From JANMQK01 sp031370485 (GTDB lineage: Bacteria > Acidobacteriota > Polarisedimenticolia > Gp22-AA2), in assembly GCA_031370485.1 (NCBI GenBank), contig JANMQK010000219.1, positions 1-26,432 of the forward strand: 26,432 nt of DNA, given 5' to 3'. Shown piece by piece: positions 8,480 to 15,572 of the stretch. Below the pieces are notes generated by a model. That model did not search any database. It was not told where the DNA came from and worked only from the letters and a program-made list of their open reading frames with translations. The position numbers and the translations under genes were made by a program. Every line of letters starts with the position of its first letter. Position 1 is the first letter of the stretch.

Positions 8480-8499
8480 CCGGCGCCACGCGCCGGTTT
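8480..8499 (+). promoter_or_regulatory. GC-rich hairpin plus TTT in the trmFO leader (possible attenuator)
   Basis: CCGGCGC (8480-8486) and GCGCCGG (8490-8496) form a perfect 7-base stem around a CAC loop, followed directly by TTT (8497-8499). It lies between the promoter and the GTG start at 8515. The T-tract is short, so it may pause or attenuate transcription rather than end it, or it may affect ribosome access. Confidence 0.4.
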
Positions 8500-8514
8500 C
8501 CGTGGGATCGCATC

Positions 8515-9852
8515 GTGGCGGAGAAGCGAATCATCGTCGTCGGCGGCGGGCTGGCCGGCAGCGAGGCGGCGTGGCAGGCTGCGCGCCGCGGCGCGCGGGT
8601 CGATCTCTACGAGATGCGCCCGGTGCGCTCGACACCGGTTCACCACACCTCCGACCTGGCGGAGCTCGTCTGCTCCAACTCCCTCAAGTCGAACCTCCTC
8701 GACACCGCGTCCGGCCTTCTCAAGGAAGAAATGCGGCGCTGCGACTCGCTCGTCGTCCGGGTCGCCGACCGGGTGAAGGTCCCCGCCGGCGGGGCGCTGG
8801 CGGTCGTCCGCGAGCAGTTCGCCCGCGGCATCACCGAGGCGATCGAGGCGGAGCCGGGCATCCGTCTCATCCGCGAGGAAGTGCGGTCGATCCCGGCCGA
8901 GGGCCCCTGCATCATCGCCACGGGCCCCCTGGCGTCGGACGCCATCGCGGCCTCGATCGCCGAATTCACGGGAAAGGGCTATCTCTACTTCTTCGACGCG
9001 ATCTCGCCGATCGTTGAGGCCGACTCGATCGATCGCGACAAGGTCTTCATGGCGTCGCGTTACGGCAAGGGGGGGGACGACTACCTCAACTGCCCGATGA
9101 CCGAAGCGCAGTACGACCGCTTTTACAAGGAGCTTCTGGGCGCGGCCGAGGCGCCGACCCACGAGTTCGAGAAAGAGGTCGCCTATTTCGAGGGATGCCT
9201 CCCGGTCGAGGAGATGGCGCGCCGCGGCCGCGAGACGCTGCTCTTCGGTCCGATGAAGCCGGTGGGCCTCGTCGACCCGCGGACGGGACGTCAGCCGTTC
9301 GGCGTCGTGCAGCTGCGGCAGGACACTCTGGCGGCCGACTTCTACTCGATGGTCGGCTTCCAGAACCACCTCAAGTTCGGCGAGCAGACCCGGATCTTCC
9401 GCCTGATCCCCGGCCTCGAGCACGCCGAGTTCCCGCGGCTCGGCCAGGTGCACCGGAACTCCTACATCAATGCACCCGCGATCCTGCTCCCCTCCTTCCA
9501 GGCCCGGCGGCGTCGCGATCTGTTCTTCGCCGGCCAGATCTCGGGGGTCGAGGGGTATCTCGAGTCGGCGGCCTCCGGGCTCATCGCCGGGATCAACGCC
9601 GCCCGCCTGGTGGATGAGGCCCCGCCCCTGGTCTTCCCCGAGACGACCGCCCTGGGCGGCATCGCGCGCTACATCTCGTCGACCGAGACGACGAACTACC
9701 AGCCCACCAACATCGCATTCGGCCTTCTTCCCCCGCTGTCGAAGCCGATCCGTGACAAGCGGCAGAAAAAGGCCGCGCTCGTGCGGCGCGCCCTGGACGA
9801 TCTCGAGGCCTTCCTCGGGAAAGCACTCTTCGCGGGAGCGCCGGCCCGCTAG
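8515..9852 (+). CDS. trmFO: Folate/FAD-dependent tRNA (uracil-54-C5)-methyltransferase TrmFO
   Basis: Makes ribothymidine (m5U54) in the T-loop of tRNA using methylenetetrahydrofolate as carbon donor and FADH2 as reductant. The protein has 445 residues, normal for the family. The FAD-binding dinucleotide loop is VVGGGLAGSEAA (8-19). The two functional cysteines known from B. subtilis TrmFO (C53 and C226) correspond here to C53 in LVCSNSLKSN and C228 in YFEGCLPVE. Other family blocks are YEMRPVRSTP, GPMKPVGLVDPRTG, QLRQDTLAADFYSMVGFQ, and the C-terminal GQISGVEGYLES and TNYQPTNIAFGLLPPL. The GTG start gives the canonical N-terminus. Being the folate enzyme, it separates this lineage from those using SAM-dependent TrmA. 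In many bacteria it sits between topA and xerC; here both neighbours have been pushed away by inserted genes. Confidence 0.97.
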   Translation: MAEKRIIVVGGGLAGSEAAWQAARRGARVDLYEMRPVRSTPVHHTSDLAELVCSNSLKSNLLDTASGLLKEEMRRCDSLVVRVADRVKVPAGGALAVVREQFARGITEAIEAEPGIRLIREEVRSIPAEGPCIIATGPLASDAIAASIAEFTGKGYLYFFDAISPIVEADSIDRDKVFMASRYGKGGDDYLNCPMTEAQYDRFYKELLGAAEAPTHEFEKEVAYFEGCLPVEEMARRGRETLLFGPMKPVGLVDPRTGRQPFGVVQLRQDTLAADFYSMVGFQNHLKFGEQTRIFRLIPGLEHAEFPRLGQVHRNSYINAPAILLPSFQARRRRDLFFAGQISGVEGYLESAASGLIAGINAARLVDEAPPLVFPETTALGGIARYISSTETTNYQPTNIAFGLLPPLSKPIRDKRQKKAALVRRALDDLEAFLGKALFAGAPAR

Positions 9853-10032
9853 GTTTCCTCCATCCTCCGGATTTGCATGAGACCTTTTCCGCAGAAGGAA
9901 TCCGGCCGGGTCGGAGTGGCCCCCACCTGGAACGGCGGCACGTACCGCCGCGCGCTACTGGACGCCGGCAGCCGAACCGACCGCGCCGAAACCACCTGGG
10001 AGCTGCTTTTTGGGAGGGATCTCCCTCGTGCC
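9853..10032. other. Convergent intergenic region with a hairpin
   Basis: This 180-base spacer lies between the ends of trmFO and the phosphatase-kinase fusion gene. It holds a perfect 6-base hairpin, CGGCGG (9933-9938) with CCGCCG (9945-9950) around CACGTA, and a weaker GGGAG/CTCCC hairpin (10012-10025) preceded, not followed, by T residues. Neither has a proper T-tract. A plus-strand frame opening at ATG 9877 runs on into the antisense of the next gene and has no family I recognise, so I do not call it. Confidence 0.5.
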
Positions 10033-11904
10033 TCAGTTCAGGAGGAGATAGGCCGTGCCGGCGGCGGCGAGCTGGACGGTGAGATTGTCCAGTCCGTGCG
10101 CGCTGAGCGCTTCGACGGCGGCGCCGGCCGCGCCGCAGAGCGCGCCGGCAAGCAGGGCGCTCTCCAGCGTCGCGCCGCGCGCCCACAGTCCGAGAAACGC
10201 CGCCAGGGCACCCGCCAGCAGGACGGCGGTTGAGCCCTCCAGAGTTCGCACGGCCGGTATGCCCCCCAGCGAGGGGACACGGTAGGGGTGTCTCCCCCAG
10301 GTCGCCCCGACCGGCTCGCCAACCGCGTCTCCCCAGCCCCCGACGAGATATCCGATTGCGGCGAACGACCCGAAGAAGAGATTCGCGAGAAGTCCTCCGA
10401 CAGCGGTCGTCACCAGCGGGACCAGGATGAACATAGTCCGTCGCGGATGGTCGCTCGGACGGGCCATCGCTTCGTAGAACGGAAAGCCGTCTCCTCGGGC
10501 GACGGCGTAGAGCACCATCAGGCTGACGATGACGCCGAGGAGCATCACGGCGGGCAGCCCGCCGGTGAACTGCAGCACCCCCGCCAGCGTGAAGATGACG
10601 AAGTGGAATATCTTCCGCGTGTAGGGAACCCGCACCTTCCGGTCCGCCGCCAGCCGGCCAACGAAACGCGCCGCGGCCCAGGAAAGGAGCAAAAGCGCCG
10701 GACCGAGGAGCACAACCATCTGGACATCCGGCGTGGCGCGCTCGATGAACGAGGCGGCCGATCCCTCGGCGGGCGGTGCGGGCGGCACGGGCCCTGCCGC
10801 CTGCGCGGGCGGCTGCGACCCCGCTTCTCCCAGGTAGGCCTTCGCGAACGCCGTCGCGGGCGGGGATTTCCTGCCGTCCGGAGCCAGGAACGCATGCACC
10901 ACCACGGCGCCGGGAAGCTCTCGCACGCGGCGAGCCGCCTCGAGCGCTTTCGCCTGCAGGTGGTCGAAAACAGGAAGCGGCAGGACAAGAAACGGCACAT
11001 CGAACGCTTTCAGGATGGCGCGCTCCTTGTCGATCCAGGGGCGATCTTCGGGGTTCTCCGGATCCAGAAGCGACACGACGTGCCCCACCGCCCCGGTGAC
11101 GATGAAGCTCGCGAATTCCTCGTCGGTCGGGTAGGGCGTCAGGATCACCCTGTCGTCCAGGTGCACCAGCCGTCCCCGCTCGAACTGCTCCACCGCGCGC
11201 AGCCGCAGGGTGGCCTTGGGACCCGTCACGCTGGCGTTCGGTGCCGCCCGCTCGACGATCCGTTTCGCCAGCCTGATGCGATCGCGGCCCAGGTAGCAGT
11301 GGACGTAGTACCGGCCGGTGCCGGCCCTCGCGAGCGCGCGGATTTGGTCGAGAGATGCGTTGTTCTGGCTGACCCACGGCAGCATCGGCGCTTCGACAAG
11401 CTCGATGCCCGCGCGCGCGGCGGCCTTCTTTTCGTCGGCCAGGAGTTTCGGCTCGAAGGGGACCACGGCCGGATGGAGGAGCGTCACGACCGCCGTGTAC
11501 CCCTGCGCCTTGAGCCGCCGCAATCTCCATTCGTCCGGGTAGGGGCCGAAGGTGAAATGGACCCCTGCGCTCGTTTCTTCTCCCATGTCGAGACGCAGAC
11601 GGGCGGGGCTCATCCAGAGCCAGAGCGCTCCCCCGGCGGCCAGAATCGCCAGCGCCGGGACGCCCAGCCGCACTTCGAGGCGCGACGACCCCAGGACCAT
11701 GCCTCCGGCCGTCCAGGCGAGCAGGCCGGTGACGGCGACCAGCAAAATGATGATGAGATCGACCGCCGCGTTCTCGGCGGCCGAGCCGAAGCCGGCGCGA
11801 CTGCAGAGAGTGGCAACAAGGCGGACCGGCCCGAGGAGTGTGCTGGTTCCGAGCGAGAATCCGATCAGGATCCAGAGGGAAATGAAGACCAGGGCCCGTC
11901 TCAC
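10033..11904 (-). CDS. Membrane protein fusing tandem PTP-like phosphatase domains to a polyprenol/phytol-kinase-like domain
   Basis: The protein has 623 residues from the GTG at 11904. Residues 1-95 contain about three transmembrane helices. A dual-specificity-phosphatase-like domain follows (about 100-225) with an intact Cys-x5-Arg loop, H202-C203-YLGRD-R209. A second phosphatase-like block (about 235-350) ends in VVHAFLAPDGR, where the cysteine is replaced by alanine (A338), so it should be inactive. From about 385 to 623 a multi-helix membrane domain carries the SEC59/VTE5 (dolichol/phytol kinase) signature: TRKIFHF, GDAVGEPVGATWGRHPYR (around 522-540), RTLEGS (about 551) and ending SAHGLDNLTVQLAAA. 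Such kinases phosphorylate isoprenoid alcohols with CTP. The joined phosphatase may act on lipid phosphates, as PTPMT1 does, but that is inference. The start is set by the promoter just upstream; an ORF start farther upstream would overlap the dehydrogenase gene. Confidence 0.8.
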   Translation of the reverse strand: MRRALVFISLWILIGFSLGTSTLLGPVRLVATLCSRAGFGSAAENAAVDLIIILLVAVTGLLAWTAGGMVLGSSRLEVRLGVPALAILAAGGALWLWMSPARLRLDMGEETSAGVHFTFGPYPDEWRLRRLKAQGYTAVVTLLHPAVVPFEPKLLADEKKAAARAGIELVEAPMLPWVSQNNASLDQIRALARAGTGRYYVHCYLGRDRIRLAKRIVERAAPNASVTGPKATLRLRAVEQFERGRLVHLDDRVILTPYPTDEEFASFIVTGAVGHVVSLLDPENPEDRPWIDKERAILKAFDVPFLVLPLPVFDHLQAKALEAARRVRELPGAVVVHAFLAPDGRKSPPATAFAKAYLGEAGSQPPAQAAGPVPPAPPAEGSAASFIERATPDVQMVVLLGPALLLLSWAAARFVGRLAADRKVRVPYTRKIFHFVIFTLAGVLQFTGGLPAVMLLGVIVSLMVLYAVARGDGFPFYEAMARPSDHPRRTMFILVPLVTTAVGGLLANLFFGSFAAIGYLVGGWGDAVGEPVGATWGRHPYRVPSLGGIPAVRTLEGSTAVLLAGALAAFLGLWARGATLESALLAGALCGAAGAAVEALSAHGLDNLTVQLAAAGTAYLLLN

Positions 11905-11931
11905 GGCGTCCCCACGAGAAAGACTGCGCAA

Positions 11932-11960
11932 AAGATAGGGTCTGCGGCGGTACGGGTCAA
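11932..11960 (-). promoter_or_regulatory. Sigma-70-type promoter for the phosphatase-kinase fusion gene
   Basis: On the minus strand TTGACC (11960-11955) and TATCTT (11937-11932) are separated by exactly 17 bases. The predicted start is near 11925, about 20 bases before the GTG at 11904. The -35 box overlaps the stop codon of the dehydrogenase gene (11957-11959). This gives the last gene of the cluster its own promoter and argues against the TTG at 11931 as the start. Confidence 0.6.
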
Positions 11961-12862
11961 ACTGCGGAGTCGGGCGCTTTCGGAAGCGCCCCGGTCCGCT
12001 CCAGAACCTTCGCGAGGCTCTGTGTTCCCTCCCGGCCCTCCCCATGGGCCTGCGCCGACAGGAACAGCTGATGCACCAGCGCCGTGGCCGGCAGTGGAGC
12101 GCCGGCGGCGGCGCCAGACTCGAGAACGAGCCTGAGGTCCTTCTGCATCAGGTCGACCATGAACCCGGGGGCGAAGTCGCGCTCCAGGATCTTCGGGCCG
12201 AGGTTTGCCAGTTGCCAGGACCCCGCCGCCCCTCCCTTCACGGCCTCGATCATGACGAGGGGATCGAGTCCGTTCCCGCGCGCGAACAGGAGCGCCTCGC
12301 TCACCGCCAGGAGGCTCACCGAGACCAGTATCTGATTGCACAGCTTCGCCACCTGCCCGCTGCCGACGGGACCGCAGTGGGTGATGATCCGGCCCATGAC
12401 CTGCAGGATCGGACGGACCCGCTCGACGGCGGCCGTTTCGCCCCCCGCCATGATGGCCAGGGTGGCGTTCCGAGCGCCGACGTCCCCCCCGCTGACCGGG
12501 GCGTCCACGAGCGCGCAGCCTTTGGAGCGCAGCGCCTCGTCGAGGCGCTTTTCCGTCGCGGGGGAGATCGTGCTCATGTCGACGACGACCGCGCCGGGGC
12601 GGATCCCCTCCAGGACACCCCCGGGACCGGCGATGACTTCCTCGACGTCGGCGGAGCCGGTGACCATCGTGATGATGATCGGCGATTCCGACGCGAGGGC
12701 GGCCGGGGAGTCCGCGACGCGCGCCCCCAGGGAGTCCAGCCGTCCGGTTTTTGCGCGGGTCCGGTTGAAGACCGTGAGCGGATGGCCGGCGGCCAGAATG
12801 TGCCCCGCCATCGGCTGGCCCATGATCCCGAGGCCGATGAACCCCACCCGCTCCTTGCTCAT
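11957..12862 (-). CDS. 3-hydroxyisobutyrate dehydrogenase family NAD(P)-dependent oxidoreductase
   Basis: The protein has 301 residues, the family's usual length. The N-terminal Rossmann domain starts RVGFIGLGIMGQPMA (5-19). The substrate-binding block is DAPVSGGDVGA (120-130), and the catalytic lysine is K173 in GSGQVAKLCNQ, where the second Asn of the usual KxxNN pair is Gln. The family oxidises or reduces beta-hydroxyacids: 3-hydroxyisobutyrate, tartronate semialdehyde (GarR/GlxR), 4-hydroxybutyrate or, in plants, glyoxylate. NRTRAKT after the second strand suggests NADP preference. Sequence alone does not settle the substrate. A perfect AAGGAGG precedes the ATG by five bases. The carrier gene lies 40 bases upstream on the same strand, so a transported carboxylate is a reasonable guess for the pathway. 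Confidence 0.9.
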   Translation of the reverse strand: MSKERVGFIGLGIMGQPMAGHILAAGHPLTVFNRTRAKTGRLDSLGARVADSPAALASESPIIITMVTGSADVEEVIAGPGGVLEGIRPGAVVVDMSTISPATEKRLDEALRSKGCALVDAPVSGGDVGARNATLAIMAGGETAAVERVRPILQVMGRIITHCGPVGSGQVAKLCNQILVSVSLLAVSEALLFARGNGLDPLVMIEAVKGGAAGSWQLANLGPKILERDFAPGFMVDLMQKDLRLVLESGAAAGAPLPATALVHQLFLSAQAHGEGREGTQSLAKVLERTGALPKAPDSAV

Positions 12863-12867
12863 GTTGT

Positions 12868-12874
12868 CCTCCTT
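12868..12874 (-). promoter_or_regulatory. Consensus Shine-Dalgarno site of the dehydrogenase gene
   Basis: AAGGAGG on the minus strand, five bases from the ATG at 12862. It is one of the few consensus sites in the window, most genes here having weak ones, and suggests strong translation. Confidence 0.7.
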
Positions 12875-12902
12875 CGTGATGCGTCGAACGACCGGCGTTG
12901 TC

Positions 12903-14246
12903 TCACCGCAGGCCCAGCAGGACGCCGGCGGCGATCGCCGCCATGGCGAGGGCGAAGAGCGCCAGGACCAGCGGCGCCGCGAACCGCAGCCACTTCTCGT
13001 ACCGTACCCCGGCAGCGGCGAGGATCGCCATCAGCGCCCCGTTGGTCGGCGTGAGAAGGTCGGAGAGGCCAGCGCCGTAATGGTAGGCGAGAACCGTGAC
13101 CTGGCGCGACAACCCCAGAAGATCCGAAAGCGCCACGAGGATCGGCATCGTCAGCACGGCCTGCCCGCTGACGCTGGGCACCGGCACGTGGATCGCGGCC
13201 TGCACCACCATCATCCCTAGCGCGCAGAGCAGGAGCGGCAGATGGGCGAGCGGCGCGAACAGGGCGTTGACGATCGTGTCCACGATCCTCCCCTGTTCCA
13301 GGACGACGTAGATGGCCCGGGCGAACCCAATGAGAAGCGCCGCATACGCCATGGATCGGAACCCTTCGACGAACGCGCTGGCCGTGCCCTCGACCCCGAG
13401 ACCGCCCGCCATCCCGGCCGCGACTCCCATCGCGAAGAACAGCGCCGACATCTGGTCGAACTCCCACTCGTAGCGCAGGACACCATAGACGAAGAGGGCG
13501 AACGTAAGGAGCACCAGGATCAGGATGAGCCCCTGGCGCCTGCCGCCCGGAGCGGCTTCGGCGGGGGGCGCGGGCGGTTGCGCCACACGGCAGCCGGCCG
13601 CGTAGCGGGCGGTGCCCCAGGCCCAGACCCCGAGCGCGCAGGCCAGAAAGACAAGCCGGAAGCCCCATCCCGACAGCAGCGGAAGCTGCGCCAGCTTCTG
13701 GGCGATCCCCACCTGGAAAGGGTTGATCGGGCTGAAGGCCGAGCCGACGGCCGCCGAGCCGATGCTCATGGCGGCGGCGCAGAGCGGATCGAGGCCAAAC
13801 CTCCGGGTGAGAACCAGGAGCACCGGGACGAGCGCGATGATCTCCTCCCGCATGTTGTCGAGCGCCCCGCCCAGCGCGAAGAGCACGCACACCGCGGGAA
13901 CGACGAGAGTCGGGCTCCCCCCGAGCCGTCGCGCCAGTCCCTCCACCGCCATGGCGAAAGCCCCGGTCCGATCCACGACCGTGAGCGCGCCCCCCACCAG
14001 AAAAACGAAGAAGATGACAGGCCCGGCATCGGCCATGCCTTTAGGCAGCGCGACCAGCATCTCGAAGGCGCCCAGAGGATGGGATTCGACGGGGTGGTAG
14101 GTTCCGGCCACCACGACCCGGCGCCCCGTCGCTTTCTCGTCCCGCCTCTCGTAGCTGCCGGCCGGGAGGAAGTGGGTCAGGATCGCGGCCAGGAGAACGC
14201 AGCCAAGAAGCAGGGCCAGGGGGTGGGGAAAACGGTGGCGGCTCAC
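12903..14246 (-). CDS. YfcC/DcuC-family carboxylate or amino-acid carrier
   Basis: An inner-membrane carrier of 447 residues with about twelve hydrophobic segments. It begins with one helix (LALLLGCVLLAAILTHFLPAG) and the typical periplasmic stretch PAGSYER...R.VVAGTYHPV. Diagnostic blocks are GGALTVVDRTGA, ALGGALDNMREEIIALVPV, SAFSPINPFQVGIAQKLA, and near the end IHVPVPSVSGQAVLTMPI and GLSDLLTPTNGALMAIL. The two halves each hold a re-entrant P-N/P-S motif (SPINPF; PTNG), as in the C4-dicarboxylate/anaerobic carrier superfamily (PF03606). Relatives carry dicarboxylates, citrulline/ornithine or unknown solutes, so the substrate is open. A polar Ala/Pro-rich loop near the middle (AQPPAPPAEAAPGGRR) separates the halves. 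It lies 8 bases after the VOC gene and ahead of the beta-hydroxyacid dehydrogenase, most likely co-transcribed. Confidence 0.88.
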   Translation of the reverse strand: MSRHRFPHPLALLLGCVLLAAILTHFLPAGSYERRDEKATGRRVVVAGTYHPVESHPLGAFEMLVALPKGMADAGPVIFFVFLVGGALTVVDRTGAFAMAVEGLARRLGGSPTLVVPAVCVLFALGGALDNMREEIIALVPVLLVLTRRFGLDPLCAAAMSIGSAAVGSAFSPINPFQVGIAQKLAQLPLLSGWGFRLVFLACALGVWAWGTARYAAGCRVAQPPAPPAEAAPGGRRQGLILILVLLTFALFVYGVLRYEWEFDQMSALFFAMGVAAGMAGGLGVEGTASAFVEGFRSMAYAALLIGFARAIYVVLEQGRIVDTIVNALFAPLAHLPLLLCALGMMVVQAAIHVPVPSVSGQAVLTMPILVALSDLLGLSRQVTVLAYHYGAGLSDLLTPTNGALMAILAAAGVRYEKWLRFAAPLVLALFALAMAAIAAGVLLGLR

Positions 14247-14254
14247 CTGGACGC

Positions 14255-14623
14255 CTATCCTTTCGGATCGTGGCAGACCGCCTCGATGTTGTTCCCATCG
14301 GGGTCGAAAACGAACGCGCCGTAATAGTCCTTGTGATAGCTCGCGCGGATCCCGGGGGCCCCGTTGTCCCGGCCGCCGGCCGCGAGGGCGGCGGCGTGAA
14401 ACGCGTCGACGATCTTCCGGCTCGGGCTCGTGATCGCGATGTGCACCGACGAGCCGGACGCCTCCCCCTGCGCGATCCAGATGTCGGTCCGGCCGCCCGC
14501 GCCGAACCCCGTGTACCCCGGGAACTCCTTGAGCAGGGCGTAGCCGAGCGGGGCCAGCGCCCCGGCGTAGAACTTCCGGCTCCTGCCCAGGTCCTTGACC
14601 CTCAGGACAACGTGGTCGATCAT
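14255..14623 (-). CDS. VOC-superfamily protein (glyoxalase/dioxygenase fold)
   Basis: The protein has 122 residues, one complete two-module vicinal-oxygen-chelate domain. It starts MIDHVVLRVKDLGRSRKFY with the metal ligand candidate H4, has SSVHIAITSPSR in the second module (second His candidate), and ends YYGAFVFDPDGNNIEAV, where the Glu is the usual last ligand. The layout resembles lactoylglutathione lyase-like and fosfomycin-resistance-like small VOC proteins, but the substrate is unknown. GGAGGAGG (14636-14629 on this strand) precedes the ATG by five bases. It sits between the carrier gene and the GNAT-VOC fusion, whose VOC half is more divergent. Confidence 0.88.
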   Translation of the reverse strand: MIDHVVLRVKDLGRSRKFYAGALAPLGYALLKEFPGYTGFGAGGRTDIWIAQGEASGSSVHIAITSPSRKIVDAFHAAALAAGGRDNGAPGIRASYHKDYYGAFVFDPDGNNIEAVCHDPKG

Positions 14624-14650
14624 CTCGTCCTCCTCCGGTTCCTGGCTGTG

Positions 14651-14672
14651 CGCCGGCGCGCCGCGGCCGGCG
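14651..14672 (-). other. GC hairpin between the GNAT-VOC and VOC genes
   Basis: CGCCGGC (14651-14657) and GCCGGCG (14666-14672) form a perfect 7-base stem with an 8-base loop in the 55-base gap. Without a T-tract it is more likely an mRNA-processing or stabilising hairpin than a terminator. Confidence 0.3.
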
Positions 14673-14678
14673 GGCTCA

Positions 14679-15572
14679 TCACTCCGCGAGCGGCACCTCG
14701 GACATCAGCGCCAGCATGTTCTCGTCGGGGTCCCTGAGAAACGCCATCCAGAGCTCATGATCCTTCAGGCGCGCGACCTTGTGGGGACCGGTCTCGAACC
14801 GCGCTCCCCTGGACGCGAGCCGGTCATGGACGGCGCGGATGTCGTCCACCTTGTAATAGATGATGGACGAGGGATGGTCGAACTCGGGCTTCTCCGCGCG
14901 GCCGAGCATGAGCCTGACGCCGCCGCAGTCGAAAAACGCCAGGTTCGGCGCTTCGAACAGGAACTTCATACCGAGCGTGTCCCTGTAGAAAGCCGTGGCC
15001 TTCCTGAGGTCTTTGACATTGATGGAAATCTGGCCAATCCTGGCAAGACCGAACGCAGTCTCATCCGTCGCCATGGGAGTGACGTCCGCCGCCTGCGCGC
15101 TCCGGCTCGCGCGGCGCAACGCCTTGTCGTAGGTGTACTGCGACTTGATGATGCCATAGCCGAGCTGCAGGTAGAAGGCCCGCGCCCCTTCGCGCCGGAC
15201 ATTCGATCGCACCCGGACGCGCGCGTAGCGCCTGCTTCGTGCCCAGCGCTCGGCGGCCGCGACCAGGGCCTGGCCGACTCCCCGCCGGCGGGCGCCGGCG
15301 TCCACGACCAGACCCGCGATCTCGGCGAATGGGTCCGATTCCACGAGGTGATTGCCCCGGACGTGCAGCCAGCCGGCGACCCCTTCGTCCTCGTCCTCGG
15401 CCACGAAGAGGGCGGACCCGGAGGCGTCAGCGAGGGCCCGGAGGCGCCTGTCGATCTGGCGCGCGGTCGCCGGATAGCCGAGCTGGGTCGACAGCCCGGC
15501 CACGGCGCGCGCGTCCCCGGGGGTCATTGAACGGATGATCGTCCCCGCGCCGGCGCGCGCCGGACGCTTCAC
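14679..15572 (-). CDS. GNAT acetyltransferase fused to a VOC domain
   Basis: The protein has 297 residues. The N-terminal GNAT domain spans about 12-155: TIIRSMTPGDARAVAGLS (strand 1/helix 1), EIAGLVVDAGARRRGVGQALV (acetyl-CoA pyrophosphate loop, R-R-x-G-V-G), and NVRREGARAFYLQLGYG (last helix). A short Ala/Arg linker leads to a full VOC domain (about 176-297): ARIGQISINVKDLRKATAFY, FFDCGGVRLMLGR, SIIYYKVDDI, ending FLRDPDENMLALMSEV. The first canonical His ligand of the VOC half appears replaced (IGQISINV), so metal binding is doubtful. The internal ATG at the start of the VOC half has no ribosome site, supporting a single polypeptide. The GTG start overlaps the stop of the upstream gene by four bases (GTGA), so translation is coupled. 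The acceptor of the acetyl group is unknown. Confidence 0.85.
   Translation of the reverse strand: MKRPARAGAGTIIRSMTPGDARAVAGLSTQLGYPATARQIDRRLRALADASGSALFVAEDEDEGVAGWLHVRGNHLVESDPFAEIAGLVVDAGARRRGVGQALVAAAERWARSRRYARVRVRSNVRREGARAFYLQLGYGIIKSQYTYDKALRRASRSAQAADVTPMATDETAFGLARIGQISINVKDLRKATAFYRDTLGMKFLFEAPNLAFFDCGGVRLMLGRAEKPEFDHPSSIIYYKVDDIRAVHDRLASRGARFETGPHKVARLKDHELWMAFLRDPDENMLALMSEVPLAE

Noticed and set aside
10012..10025. GGGAG/CTCCC hairpin near a run of T as a terminator
   Set aside because: The T run precedes the stem on the plus strand and becomes A residues after the stem on the minus strand, so it is wrong for either direction.
9877..10233. A 118-codon plus-strand frame after trmFO, starting MRPFPQKESG
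   Set aside because: Its second half is antisense to the phosphatase-kinase gene and turns into low-complexity Arg/Gly/Gln residues; the first 50 codons resemble no family I know and there is no ribosome site.
10288..12135. 615-codon plus-strand frame opposite the phosphatase-kinase gene
   Set aside because: Arg/Gln/His/Asp-rich with no domain, while the minus strand encodes clear membrane helices and catalytic motifs.
12044..13220. Long plus-strand frames opposite the dehydrogenase and carrier genes
   Set aside because: Composition and lack of motifs mark them as shadows of the minus-strand genes.
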